From Bacillota bacterium (GTDB lineage Bacteria; Bacillota; Bacilli; Paenibacillales; Paenibacillaceae), in the NCBI GenBank assembly GCA_023391635.1, contig JAEWAQ010000022.1, positions 1 to 64,000 of the forward strand: DNA of 64,000 nt, read 5' to 3'. Each line of letters begins with the position of its first letter. Position 1 is the first letter of the stretch. Shown in pieces: positions 16,089 through 25,428 of the stretch. The notes beneath the pieces were generated by a model. It saw nothing but the letters and a program-made list of their open reading frames with translations. It did not search any database and had not been told where the DNA came from. The translations under genes and the position numbers were made by a program.

Positions 16089-17725
16089 CCATTCGTCCTC
16101 CTGTGCACGTCCCGATAATCGCTTGGATTCATGCCCGTATATTTGCGGAATTGCTTGGTGAAATAGCTTGGTTCGGCATATCCGATTGACGTGCAAATAT
16201 CCGCCAGCTTCTGGTCCGTGTTAGACAACAGCTCCTTGGCCTTCTCCATACGGACCCTTGTTATATATTCGTTGATCGTCTCGCCGGTTTCCTGCTTGAA
16301 CAGGAGACAGATGTAGGTTTTCGCCAAATAAACCTGCGATGCGATATCGGCAATCGTCAAGTTGTCGGAATAGCGCTGACGAATGATGCGCATGATTTCC
16401 GTGATGACTTCCGGGATCGGCTTCTCGTCCCTGCTCTCGATCCGTTCGCACACCTGCGTCAAGTAGCTTTTCAAATGGCGGTTCATCTCATCCAACGTTT
16501 CCAGCTTCATCAACTGCGCCCATGTCTCGGATTCCCGTTCGTCCAGATCGCCCATGCGCATGCCGAATTCGGACAGAAATTGGGAAGTGACGAGCAGCAG
16601 CTGCAGACAGATCCGCTGACAGTCGATGAAGCCGATGCCCGTGCTGCCCTGCAGCTCCGCGAACAATGCATCCAACTGCTGCGACACCTGTCCGGCATCG
16701 CCCGTCTTCAGGACGGATGCGAACACCGCGATACGTTCATTGATGCGGCGGTAATCGACATCCTTCTGCGCCGCCAGCACGTCGAAGGTGATCACCTGGT
16801 TTTTGCCGAGAAACAGCTTGCGCTCGATTGCTTCCGCCGCCATCTGATAGCTGTCGGCCAGCAGTCCCAGATGCTCCACCGTTCCGCCGACGCCGATCGT
16901 CAAGCTGATATTTTCCGCCATCCGGTTCAGAAAGCCGTTCAGGCTGGCCATCAACTCGCTCACCAGCGGGAAGATGATGTCCTCCCCCTCCGACTCCGGC
17001 AGCGCGACGAGCAGCACATATTCGCCCCGACGATGCTCGAATAAGCTGCCGGCAACGCGCGCATCCAATATTTCCTGGCAAATGTTCTGGATCGCGAACG
17101 AGATCAACTGCGTGTTCTGCTCGGTCATCGTGTCGAACACCGTTCTCGGATTATCGATGCGAACGATCAGCGCGCAATAGGGAGCGTCATAGGGCAGCCG
17201 CAAGTCGAGGAAATCGATCCGTTTCTCCGTCGAGATCCTGTCCGCATGACCGTCCCTGATCAATTGGATGAAGAACTTCTCCCGCAACAGCGGAATGCTC
17301 TGGTTCAGCTTGGCGTTCATGCGCTGCAGCATGTCTTTGCGGCTCTCTTCCCGCTTCGACATCGTCATGATCTTCTCGATGACCGCGTTCAGCTCTTCCA
17401 GGTTGACCGGCTTCAGGATGTAATCCACCGCGTCCATCTTCATCGCGGACTTCAAATAATCGATGTCGTCGTACCCGCTGATGAATACGAACTTCGTGTC
17501 GGGATAATGCTCCTTCAGCCGCTTCACCATCTCGATTCCGTCCATGCCCGGCATTTTCACGTCGGTGAGCACGATGTCCGGCCGTATCCGGTTCGCCAGC
17601 TCCAGCCCTTTGTGCCCGTTCTCGGCCTCGCCGGCCAACTCGATCCCGTATTCGAACCAGTTGATGCACATTTTCAGCCCGTTCCTGGTCGAAAACTCGT
17701 CATCGACAATGATCAGCTTGTACAT
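16085..17725 (-). CDS. YesN-type response regulator with AraC DNA-binding domain
   Basis: 546 residues. The receiver domain (1-125) has the acidic pocket 'VDDE', the phospho-acceptor Asp 55 in 'VLTDVKMPGMDG', and Lys in 'DYILKPVN'. A long middle region (about 170-400) is the linker typical of YesN-like regulators. The last 100 residues contain two helix-turn-helix motifs ('LTIADIASQVYLAKTYICLLFKQETG' and 'LADICTSIGYAEPSYFTKQFRKYTGMNPSDYR'). It should activate the nearby sugar-transport genes on phosphorylation by the YesM-type kinase two genes downstream. It is the first gene of the operon. Confidence 0.93.
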   Translation of the reverse strand: MYKLIIVDDEFSTRNGLKMCINWFEYGIELAGEAENGHKGLELANRIRPDIVLTDVKMPGMDGIEMVKRLKEHYPDTKFVFISGYDDIDYLKSAMKMDAVDYILKPVNLEELNAVIEKIMTMSKREESRKDMLQRMNAKLNQSIPLLREKFFIQLIRDGHADRISTEKRIDFLDLRLPYDAPYCALIVRIDNPRTVFDTMTEQNTQLISFAIQNICQEILDARVAGSLFEHRRGEYVLLVALPESEGEDIIFPLVSELMASLNGFLNRMAENISLTIGVGGTVEHLGLLADSYQMAAEAIERKLFLGKNQVITFDVLAAQKDVDYRRINERIAVFASVLKTGDAGQVSQQLDALFAELQGSTGIGFIDCQRICLQLLLVTSQFLSEFGMRMGDLDERESETWAQLMKLETLDEMNRHLKSYLTQVCERIESRDEKPIPEVITEIMRIIRQRYSDNLTIADIASQVYLAKTYICLLFKQETGETINEYITRVRMEKAKELLSNTDQKLADICTSIGYAEPSYFTKQFRKYTGMNPSDYRDVHRRTNG

Positions 17726-17893
17726 GGCTTCCTCCCCGATATGCGATGCGGCGATGCGAATCTGCAGCCCTGTCTTTTCTTCTATTATATACCGTTCGCG
17801 CTAGGCCAGGATTAAGGAATGATGGTCGAATCTTCCGGATTGTAGTACACTGACAAGAGCAATTATCCATCAGTATCCTAGGAGGAGCAAGGA

Positions 17894-19633
17894 ATGGAAA
17901 CGACACATTTGCCGCTCGGACGCAGGCTGGAGAAATATTGGATGCATTACTTGATCGTCCTTCCCCCGCTGCTGTGGTTGTTGTTCGCCAAGCTGATCCC
18001 GTTCGTGCGCGACGTGCGCCTCGCGTTTGTCGATTTTCAAGTTTTTCGCGGACTTGGGGACAGCCCCTGGGTCGGACTTGACAACTTCCGCGCGCTGTTC
18101 GCCGATTTGGCTTTCCGACACGCCTTTTCCAATACGCTTACGATGAAACTGGGCTATCTGGTACTCTGCGGGGTCATCGCTTTGTTGCTGGCTCTCGCGC
18201 TAAGCGCCATCGGTTCCCGGCGTGTTCGCGGCTTCTTCCAGACGCTGTTTCTGCTGCCGTATTTTATACCGACGCTCATCTTGGCCTATGTCGGCTCCGT
18301 GATTTTGTCGCCGTCACAGCAAGCTTTGTTTCCCGTACGGTCGCTCATCCTCGGCAGTGCAGAGTGGTTCCCGCCCGTCGTCATGCTGCTGGAAACGATC
18401 AAGACGTGCGGCATTCCGATCCTGCTCGCCATGGCCGCGATCGAGTACCGGCAAGCGTCGCTGGCTCGGCAAGGCTTGTCCGTCGGCACCTTAACGTTGA
18501 TCCAGCGCATCGGTCCCGCCGTACGCGGCATCGCCGCATATCTCATCCTCCAAGTCGCAACCCTGTTGTCCGTCGATTTCGAAATGCTGCATTACCTCGC
18601 TTCTCCGCTGGTGTATCAAACAGGAGACACGCTGGACACTTTCCATGTGCGGGCGGGCTTCATGATGATGAATACCGGAATAGCAAGCGCATCCTGGTTG
18701 CTGCAATTCGCGGTACAACTGGTGCTGGCTTTCGCGGTATACGCCATTGTCCGCGGATTGTTCGTGCGCGATTTGTTCGGAGAGCGTCTGAAGAGTGCAG
18801 ATGGCGAGAAAGTCGCGCAAGGCGCAACGCTCGCGGGAAGCAGCAGCGGTAGTTCGGCAGCGGGAACGGTTGTCGGCATCGCCGTCGCCGCAATATATGC
18901 GATCGTCATCTTGTCGCTGCTATATGTGCTGTTCGTTCGGCCGTTCACTGCAGGCGGAGCATCATCGGGCATTCGATTGGGGGATCTCGTTTCGGGCGGC
19001 AACTATGCGCTCTATGCGATCTTGTATGCGATCATGATCGTCTTCGGCATGGCGATGACGCTGCTGCTCGCCTATCCGCTCACCGTCCGCGACTTGCCGG
19101 GGCGCGGCTTGTACAAGGTTGTATTGATCGCGATGATGGGAATGGGGAATCTCTCGTTCTCGCAATATATGTTTGCGCGGGACCTGGGGATGGTGAACAC
19201 GTTCTTCTCGCAAGTATGGGGAGGCTGCTTCACGATCGCCGGCGTATTCGTCCTGAAGAGTTACTTCGACAGTCGATACGGCGCCCTGAAGGAACAGCTG
19301 TCGGCATCCGGGAGAAGTGAAGCCGAGCTGTTCGTAACCTTATTCGTGCCCAAGGTATGGAAACCGCTGCTGGCGCTAGGCATCCTGCAATTTTCCGCCT
19401 TGTGGGGCTCCTTCTATGCCTCGCTGATCTATATGAACAATCCGGAGCACTTCTCTCCGCTTATGCGCTTCATGCAGTTGGCCACCGGCGGCCTCAGCCC
19501 CGACATGACGCCCGGCGACCCCGTCGTCATGCAGCTTGCCGCGCTAATCGCGCTGCCGCCGATCGTGCTGCTGCTCGTATTCCGCAAGCTGCTGACCTCG
19601 GAGACGCTGCTGTCGCAAGTCCGCAAAGGATAG
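17894..19633 (+). CDS. Single-chain double ABC permease (two MetI-type halves fused)
   Basis: 579 residues with about twelve transmembrane helices. Residues about 1-300 resemble an LplB-type permease ('LIPFVRDVRLAFVDFQVFRGLGDSPWVGLDNFRALF'), including an EAA-like loop 'EYRQASLARQGLSVGTLTLIQ'. Residues about 310-579 resemble an LplC-type partner, with the second loop 'KEQLSASGRSEAELFVTLFVPKVWKPLLAL'. A Ser/Gly-rich linker ('GSSSGSSAAG') joins the halves. ATG at 17894 with AGGAGG. It is divergent from the response-regulator gene, and neither a binding protein nor an ATPase follows. It is either a self-contained translocation pore using partners in trans, or a regulator-linked relic. The two EAA loops depart from the strict EAA/G consensus. 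Confidence 0.85.
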   Translation: METTHLPLGRRLEKYWMHYLIVLPPLLWLLFAKLIPFVRDVRLAFVDFQVFRGLGDSPWVGLDNFRALFADLAFRHAFSNTLTMKLGYLVLCGVIALLLALALSAIGSRRVRGFFQTLFLLPYFIPTLILAYVGSVILSPSQQALFPVRSLILGSAEWFPPVVMLLETIKTCGIPILLAMAAIEYRQASLARQGLSVGTLTLIQRIGPAVRGIAAYLILQVATLLSVDFEMLHYLASPLVYQTGDTLDTFHVRAGFMMMNTGIASASWLLQFAVQLVLAFAVYAIVRGLFVRDLFGERLKSADGEKVAQGATLAGSSSGSSAAGTVVGIAVAAIYAIVILSLLYVLFVRPFTAGGASSGIRLGDLVSGGNYALYAILYAIMIVFGMAMTLLLAYPLTVRDLPGRGLYKVVLIAMMGMGNLSFSQYMFARDLGMVNTFFSQVWGGCFTIAGVFVLKSYFDSRYGALKEQLSASGRSEAELFVTLFVPKVWKPLLALGILQFSALWGSFYASLIYMNNPEHFSPLMRFMQLATGGLSPDMTPGDPVVMQLAALIALPPIVLLLVFRKLLTSETLLSQVRKG

Positions 19634-19648
19634 GGGGCGTGCCGCCCT

Positions 19649-21259
19649 CTATCCTGCCTGTTGCCCGATGAGCGCCCAGTCCGCCTGCGTGTAGTTGCCC
19701 ATGTACCACAGCGAGACGCCCTTGAGGCCATAGAACTTGGCGAGCCAGATCTTTTCCCCGATGCTCTGTGTGTTCTCGTAGTAAATCTCGTGCGCCCCGC
19801 GATCGTCCTCGAATGTGATGAGATCGAGAAAGTAAGGCAGCATTCGCGTCTGCGTCACGCCCGGCATGGCGATCCGCTTCTCCACATCGGCGATCGCCGG
19901 GCTGACCGGCGGGGCTGCGATACCGTCTGACGAAGTGATCCATTGATTCGCCTGCTTCGAAATACCGAGCACCAGCTTCTCCTTCGGCACATCGATAAGC
20001 GCTTGCTGCACGGTGTCGTTAACGAGCGGCAGCGGCGCGGACGGTAGCTTGCTCTCATGATGAGTGAAGTCGTAGGCCATCAGAATAACTGTATCTGCAA
20101 TTCGGCCAATCTCCTTCAAATCGTAACCGCTGTAATAGTAACTTGGAGGAGCCGCCACCGATAGCGTTCGCGTCCCCAGCCGTTTTTTCAAATCTTGCAG
20201 AAATGCCGTCAAATCTGCCGCGCTGGCAGCATCCTTCAAACCTTCGAAATCGATACAGACACCGGAGAAGCCAAAGGCCTTATTATCCAGCGTCTCCATC
20301 AGCGAATCGATAAACGCTTGCCGTGCCGGCAAATCCTTCAGAAAGCTTTTCAGATCCGCGCTGTCGTAAAACACCATCAATTCCTTGCCTGCTCCTGCTT
20401 TGTCCGCTGCCGCCACAACTTCCTCATAGCCCTGAGGAATGCGGTATTCAAACGTCCCCGTATCCAGACGGGCTCTGCCTTCAGACTCGTAGGACAAGCG
20501 CGACCACCCGAAAATGACATCCGACAGCTTGTCGATCCGATCGATCGCTCCGTACGATTGAATCGCATAAAACCCGGTAAAGTCGATCGATTGCGCTGCG
20601 ATCTGCCGGTCGATGAGACGATAAATAACGGCGGCAGCCTGCTTGCGGGTAAGCGGTTCTAGCGGCTTGAAGCCGTCCGGCTCGCCTGCCATCATGCCGC
20701 GATGAACGGCGTAATACAAATAAGGCTGCATCTTCGCGGCCACGGACGACTTATCCGGGAATGCCCGCACCTCCCGCTCCTGCTGCCAGCCTTCCGATAG
20801 CCACTCGTCTCTTGCAACCTGCGACTCGGAAGCCAGCAAATACGTGCCGATCACCATCGCCACTTCCTGTCGCGTGATCGTCTGCCCCGGATGGAGCTTG
20901 CCGGCCGAATCGATCAATTCGCCCAGCCAATTCCGCTCGAATGCTGCCGCAACGAAAGGCGCGGACCAACGATCCTTGGCGACATCGGCAGGATAAGGGC
21001 CGTCAAGCGAACTCGTATCAGCCTTGGCGGCCGCTACGAGCAGCTTGATGAACGCTTCCCGGCTCAGGGCATCATCCGGCCGGTACGTGCCGTCCGGATA
21101 TCCGGCGACAATACCAAGCGCCGATAACGCATAGATCGGTTCGCGCGCATAATCGTACGCCTCGTCCTTGAATGGCTTCAGCTGTACATTATAGGCATAC
21201 GCATTGCCAGTGAACAACAATCCCATGATGAGAGCGAATACCGCTGTTTTCCTAATCAC
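19649..21259 (-). CDS. Secreted SLH-domain protein with GH18-type catalytic domain
   Basis: 536 residues. A signal peptide (about 1-22, 'FALIMGLLFTGNAYA') is followed by three S-layer homology repeats: about 40-80 ('LSALGIVAGYPDGTYRPDDALSREA'), 95-140 and 175-215. They should anchor the protein to secondary cell-wall polymer. The C-terminal 310 residues are a GH18-type barrel of the spore cortex-lytic/YaaH kind, with 'GVCIDFEGL' carrying the catalytic Glu and 'VILMAYDFTHHES' downstream. It probably cleaves peptidoglycan or another GlcNAc-containing glycan. The start is a GTG at 21259, about 8 bases after AGGAGG. It is convergent with the double permease gene, whose stop is 15 bases away. Confidence 0.9.
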   Translation of the reverse strand: MIRKTAVFALIMGLLFTGNAYAYNVQLKPFKDEAYDYAREPIYALSALGIVAGYPDGTYRPDDALSREAFIKLLVAAAKADTSSLDGPYPADVAKDRWSAPFVAAAFERNWLGELIDSAGKLHPGQTITRQEVAMVIGTYLLASESQVARDEWLSEGWQQEREVRAFPDKSSVAAKMQPYLYYAVHRGMMAGEPDGFKPLEPLTRKQAAAVIYRLIDRQIAAQSIDFTGFYAIQSYGAIDRIDKLSDVIFGWSRLSYESEGRARLDTGTFEYRIPQGYEEVVAAADKAGAGKELMVFYDSADLKSFLKDLPARQAFIDSLMETLDNKAFGFSGVCIDFEGLKDAASAADLTAFLQDLKKRLGTRTLSVAAPPSYYYSGYDLKEIGRIADTVILMAYDFTHHESKLPSAPLPLVNDTVQQALIDVPKEKLVLGISKQANQWITSSDGIAAPPVSPAIADVEKRIAMPGVTQTRMLPYFLDLITFEDDRGAHEIYYENTQSIGEKIWLAKFYGLKGVSLWYMGNYTQADWALIGQQAG

Positions 21260-21277
21260 GAAAAAACCTCCTGCTGC

Positions 21278-21316
21278 CTAATGAATCATCGATAAGTCAT
21301 ATCGACCATTCATTAG
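21278..21316. promoter_or_regulatory. Inverted repeat upstream of the SLH-GH18 gene
   Basis: CTAATGAAT and ATTCATTAG form perfect 9-base arms around 21 bases that include a second pair (GATA/TATC). It lies 19 bases upstream of the GTG start and 44 bases beyond the stop of the DGQHR gene, so it could be an operator, an attenuator or a leader hairpin. It lacks a T run on the minus strand, so a terminator for the DGQHR genes is less likely. Confidence 0.4.
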
Positions 21317-21359
21317 ACGTAGGAGGTTGAAATAAGTTGCTGCGCCTTGACCCTTGCGA

Positions 21360-22523
21360 TTAACCCGCGTTCGCGGCGCGCGACGCCAGCAGTTCCTGCA
21401 AATAGTCGACGACGATCAGATGCTTGCGAAGCGACTTCTCGTGGACGAGATTGATTTTGCCGTTATCGAGCAACCCGAGGCGCTCCGCCAACTCTTCATT
21501 GTCGTGCGTCCAGTCGACATCGGCAAGCACCGACAAACATTCTGTCCACGACGCACTTGCCTTCGGCGAAGGATCAAGATGGATGTGGGCATACAACGCA
21601 ATCGACTCCTGCACGACCCGGCTGGACGACAAGTAGCGCGGCAGCCCCGGCTGTTCCGGCATGTGCGGCAGGACGGCATTCATGAATTGGTGCAGCTTCT
21701 CGACATGGCTCGTCGGATCGCGGCGGATGCGTCTGGCTAACTCGTAAGACGGCTGCATTCTACCGCTGAACAGGAAGGAAGCGGCTGCATACAGCCAGCT
21801 GAAGCAGGTGAAATTTTTATTGTAGGCGGTCAAGTTGTTGCGGCGCTCGATGCCTGCCGCCTTCAGCAGCTCGTTATGATCGGCCACTTGTTGCAGCACG
21901 ATATTGAGCGGATCGCTCCCGTCGAACGAGTGCCCCAGCTCCTTGCTGACGAGCTGCACCTTGGAGTTGATGTCTCCGAACAGCTGTTTCTCCTCTTCCT
22001 CGTTCAATCCGATATACAGCTGGACGGTCAACTCGCTCTCGAGCAGGTCGAGTCTGCGCAGCTCCAGTTCCTTCAGCAGCGATTCCGATTGCTCCAGATG
22101 CTCCCGCCAGAGCGCCACTTCAGGTTCCTGGCGAACCTTTAACTTGAGCCGCTTCACTTCCCGTTCATGCTTGCGGCTCTCCTTCAGAATGCGCTCGTTC
22201 GTATACCCAAGCGCCATGATGCGGTGCTGACCGTCCAGAATGCTGATCTTCGCGCCATGCGACAGAATCAGCCCATCATCCGACTTGACCAGAGAACCGA
22301 CGTCTCTGAGCGACAGCGTGACCGGGCCAAAGAATACATGGTCAAGCTCCCGCTCCTGCAAATAGTTGTTGATTTTCCGAATTTGTCCCCCGCTCAGCTT
22401 GCGCTGCACCATCGGGTCGATCGTCGTATAATTCAGCAAATCGTGCACCCGCAGCGACACCGTGGCTACGCCATACCGTCCGCAATACGGATGGATCGAC
22501 ATACGTAACGGCAATCCGTCCAT
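21360..22523 (-). CDS. DGQHR-domain protein (DndB-like), second of a tandem pair
   Basis: 387 residues of the DGQHR-domain/DndB family. The signature 'ISILDGQHRIMAL' is at about residue 98, and the second family motif 'LFGDINSK' at about 183. A charged helical insertion separates them (about 115-160). In DNA phosphorothioation systems DndB is a transcriptional repressor or modulator with an ATPase activity described for some members. Here no dndA/C/D/E or restriction gene is visible, so the function is open. The ATG overlaps the stop of the preceding DGQHR gene by one base (TAATG), implying coupled translation. Confidence 0.82.
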   Translation of the reverse strand: MDGLPLRMSIHPYCGRYGVATVSLRVHDLLNYTTIDPMVQRKLSGGQIRKINNYLQERELDHVFFGPVTLSLRDVGSLVKSDDGLILSHGAKISILDGQHRIMALGYTNERILKESRKHEREVKRLKLKVRQEPEVALWREHLEQSESLLKELELRRLDLLESELTVQLYIGLNEEEEKQLFGDINSKVQLVSKELGHSFDGSDPLNIVLQQVADHNELLKAAGIERRNNLTAYNKNFTCFSWLYAAASFLFSGRMQPSYELARRIRRDPTSHVEKLHQFMNAVLPHMPEQPGLPRYLSSSRVVQESIALYAHIHLDPSPKASASWTECLSVLADVDWTHDNEELAERLGLLDNGKINLVHEKSLRKHLIVVDYLQELLASRAANAG

Positions 22524-23665
22524 TAGCCCACCGTCTCCTTATCGTCCGTGATAAGCAAGTTGTTCTGCTCCCGGTAAAAATCGCGCAAGTATTGATATGC
22601 TTTCATAATCCGGCTTCTGCGCGGCAGCCGGTCCTTCTCGTCGTCTTTATAGATCGCTTGCCAATTCACATGTGGCAGTATCTTCATCGCATAGGTCAAC
22701 GTATAGTTGTTGAACTGCAACGATTTGTATGCCTCCTCATGCAGGAACAAACCAATGGCAATCTGCAAATTCTCCGACCAGCAGAGCGCATCCCGGTCCG
22801 GCTCCGGCAAGTAATTCAGCAGTGTCTCGAAATAGAACGCCGCGTGCGTCAAGTGCTCCTGCAGCGTCTGCTCGGTATAATGGTAGCCATTATTTCTCGC
22901 CGACGTCTTCAGCCGTCCTTCGAACAACGCCACGAGCAGTTCGATCAACAGCGAATACGAGAACAAGTAATCCGGCCCTTTGCCGCGCTCGGTGTACAAG
23001 TCCGTAGGCAGCATGCGCATGATCGGATATTCGAGGACGAGACGGGATGCCATGACATGATAGAACCGCCTCTGGTCGCGAAGCGCTGCCAAATTCCCGC
23101 CGATCTTGCGCGGCAGCTTGTTGATGTCGGAGAACAATTGGCGTTCCTGTCTGGCTCCGATGTCCAGATAGATCATGACCGATAGCGGGAAATCGTACAG
23201 CTTGCGCAGCTTGCCCGTGATTTCCTCCACACGTTCGTATTCCCGGCGATCCTTGGCTCTGGCAAGGTTGCCCTGCAGCGTTTCCATCACCCGGCGGAAT
23301 GCGGCAAGCCGGTGTTGACCGTCTACGACATAGCATTTTTCCATCGGTTTGAGCCGATAGCAGCCCGTATCCGGATCGATCTTGCCGGCTCCTCTCGCTG
23401 AGAGAATAACCCCCGGAAAATAGATGTTTTGGTCGTGATCGAGGTACAGCAGAATGTAATCCACCAGGCGGGATACGTTAAGCGGAATCAATTGTCGCTG
23501 AACTTCCAGATCAATCTCGTAAATTCCGAACAGCGTGCTCATCGGCAGCGTGGCGGAATAGATCGATTGACCGAACGTGCGGGCAGGCTGGCCCTTCACC
23601 TCGATGAAGGACCCGCCCGTTGAGTTTTCCGACAACAGGTCGGACAGTGATCGTACAGGCTCCAT
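22523..23665 (-). CDS. DGQHR-domain protein (DndB-like), first of a tandem pair
   Basis: 380 residues, a divergent paralogue of the protein encoded immediately downstream. 'CYVVDGQHRLAAF' (about residue 92) is the DGQHR signature and 'LFSDINKLPRKIG' (about 178) the second motif. The N-terminus has 'GRSFIEVKGQPARTFG'-like character, resembling DndB openings that start with a short strand-rich region. Start ATG at 23665 with an upstream GGAGG. The pair overlaps by one base and is flanked by the SLH-GH18 gene and an AT-rich transporter/redox module. The known DndB role (control of DNA sulfur modification) cannot be assumed, because no modification genes are within the window. Confidence 0.8.
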   Translation of the reverse strand: MEPVRSLSDLLSENSTGGSFIEVKGQPARTFGQSIYSATLPMSTLFGIYEIDLEVQRQLIPLNVSRLVDYILLYLDHDQNIYFPGVILSARGAGKIDPDTGCYRLKPMEKCYVVDGQHRLAAFRRVMETLQGNLARAKDRREYERVEEITGKLRKLYDFPLSVMIYLDIGARQERQLFSDINKLPRKIGGNLAALRDQRRFYHVMASRLVLEYPIMRMLPTDLYTERGKGPDYLFSYSLLIELLVALFEGRLKTSARNNGYHYTEQTLQEHLTHAAFYFETLLNYLPEPDRDALCWSENLQIAIGLFLHEEAYKSLQFNNYTLTYAMKILPHVNWQAIYKDDEKDRLPRRSRIMKAYQYLRDFYREQNNLLITDDKETVG

Positions 23666-23928
23666 AGTTTACCTCCGAATCGTTATTCAGGCTCACTTCC
23701 ATCATACGGGATGGCTCTGCCTATTATTTCTACATCCTTTCCCATTTTCCTGTTTCTTCATACAGTTTCGTAATTTTCAGTCAGCGTGATACAAGGCGGA
23801 AAATAATATTCGAAAAATCTGATTTGGAACACCAATTCGATGATACCGGATACACACAAAATGTCAAATCCTGTTCACGCCACATCAAGAGGTCTTCCCA
23901 CCATAGTGCATCAACAATAATCACGGGT

Positions 23929-25248
23929 TCATGTTTTTTCATCTTTCTTCGCCCGGAACCAAACGACGACCGGTATCAGAAGCAAGGACAGAAACGATCC
24001 CACTAAAGAAAGTGTCGTATAGCTCGATTGCGCTACAATCATACCGGACAATGCACCCCCGGAAGCTCCGCCCAAAGCAATCAAAACATCCAACGTGCCT
24101 TGAGTCTTCGCACGAACCTGTGGAGGCGTTGCATGAACAATTGCCGCCGTTCCGCTAATCAAGCCAAAGTTCCAACCCAATCCAAGAAGCGCAAGTGCCA
24201 GAACCAGCACCACCATGGAATCGCCAGACCCGAATGCCGCCAGCAAACCTGACAACAACAACGTAAATCCGGAAACGTACGACATCATGATATGACCATA
24301 TTTATCGACGAGAACTCCTGTAATCAGGGAAGGGAGATACATCGCGGCAACATGAATACCAATGACAATACCAACCGCGCCCAAACCGTGTCCATGGTGT
24401 TGCATGTGAACGGGAGTCATCGTCATAATCGCAACCATCACAATCTGTGTGAGGACCATGACAGTTGCGCCAATCATAATCCCCTTTTTATTTGCGACAT
24501 TTTTCTGAATCAGGGATCGTTCAGAATAATCATGAATGGATTCGACTCGTTGCTCTTCAGCTATGGTCTTAGCGACGAGGAACGGATCAGGCCGCAAGAA
24601 AACAAACAGCACCAGCCCGGCAATCAGATACGCCGCCGCTGCCAGCATAAACGGTCCTGACAATGGCGGAGCGCCCAAGGACGCTGCGAACTTGCCAGTC
24701 AGTGTGACCAGATTCGGGCCGGCAACGGCGCCAAACGTTGTGAAAACCATAGCCATGCTTATCGCTTTGGCCCGATGTGTCGGCAATGCCAAATCCGTCC
24801 CTGCATACCTTGCTTGCAAATTGGTTGCCGTGCCTGCCCCATATAGCAACATGGAGAGAAAAAGTAAAGGCACACTGTTAAATAGCGCGGAAAGCACGAC
24901 GCCAATAGCGCCCAGGCCCCCTGCCATAAACCCGATAGCCAGTCCAGGCCTGCGGCCCCATCGTTGAGAAAGTCGTCCCACTCCATAAGCGGCGGCGGCG
25001 GAACCCAGTGTAATGAGTCCTGAAGGGATTCCGGCATACCGGTCTGTGCCCAGCATATCTTGGGCAAGCAATGCGCCTACGGTGACCCCTGCCGCCAAAC
25101 CCGCCCCAGCAAGTATTTGAGATAAAATAACAACCTTTAACGTTTTCGCATGTAACTGACGTTGCTTCTCCGTCGAGTACACATATTCCATAATGGAAGG
25201 CGACAGCTTTGGCACCTTATCCCCAAGTGGTACCTGATTATCTAACAT
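23929..25248 (-). CDS. Major facilitator superfamily transporter
   Basis: About 439 residues with twelve predicted transmembrane helices. The MFS loop 2-3 signature is visible as 'GVGRLSQRWGRRPGLAIG' and its half-repeat as 'GVLVDKYGHIMMSY'. The middle loop 'EEQRVESIHDYSERSLIQKN' separates the two six-helix bundles. The ATG at 25248 is preferred because AGAGGAGA lies 7 bases upstream; in-frame ATGs at 25281 and 25254 are less well placed. It is AT-richer than its left neighbours and divergent from the bacilliredoxin and ArsR-rhodanese genes. It may export the toxic compound that the ArsR protein senses. The substrate is unknown. Confidence 0.87.
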   Translation of the reverse strand: MLDNQVPLGDKVPKLSPSIMEYVYSTEKQRQLHAKTLKVVILSQILAGAGLAAGVTVGALLAQDMLGTDRYAGIPSGLITLGSAAAAYGVGRLSQRWGRRPGLAIGFMAGGLGAIGVVLSALFNSVPLLFLSMLLYGAGTATNLQARYAGTDLALPTHRAKAISMAMVFTTFGAVAGPNLVTLTGKFAASLGAPPLSGPFMLAAAAYLIAGLVLFVFLRPDPFLVAKTIAEEQRVESIHDYSERSLIQKNVANKKGIMIGATVMVLTQIVMVAIMTMTPVHMQHHGHGLGAVGIVIGIHVAAMYLPSLITGVLVDKYGHIMMSYVSGFTLLLSGLLAAFGSGDSMVVLVLALALLGLGWNFGLISGTAAIVHATPPQVRAKTQGTLDVLIALGGASGGALSGMIVAQSSYTTLSLVGSFLSLLLIPVVVWFRAKKDEKT

Positions 25249-25302
25249 TAGCATTCTCCTCTGAGCGCCGAGCCGAGACATTTCATTATTAAATTCAAAT
25301 AA

Positions 25303-25428
25303 TCAATTATTCTGGTGAATTATAATTGTGGGCAATGATTTCGTCAAGCAGCTCTCATCATTTTTTCTTGCCTCACTTTTGGTGTCAATAACACCTACTT
25401 CTATCTATTTGATCAATTGAATAATTGA
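25303..25428. promoter_or_regulatory. Divergent promoter region with a shared 10-bp motif, candidate ArsR operators
   Basis: The 10-mer TCAATTATTC occurs at 25303-25312 on the plus strand and again at 25419-25428 on the minus strand. Each copy lies in AT-rich partly palindromic sequence (AATAATCAATTATT and GATCAATTGAATAATTGA). One is near the MFS gene start and one near the ytxJ start. AT-rich imperfect inverted repeats of this kind are typical ArsR/SmtB sites, and an ArsR protein is encoded next door. Confidence 0.45.
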
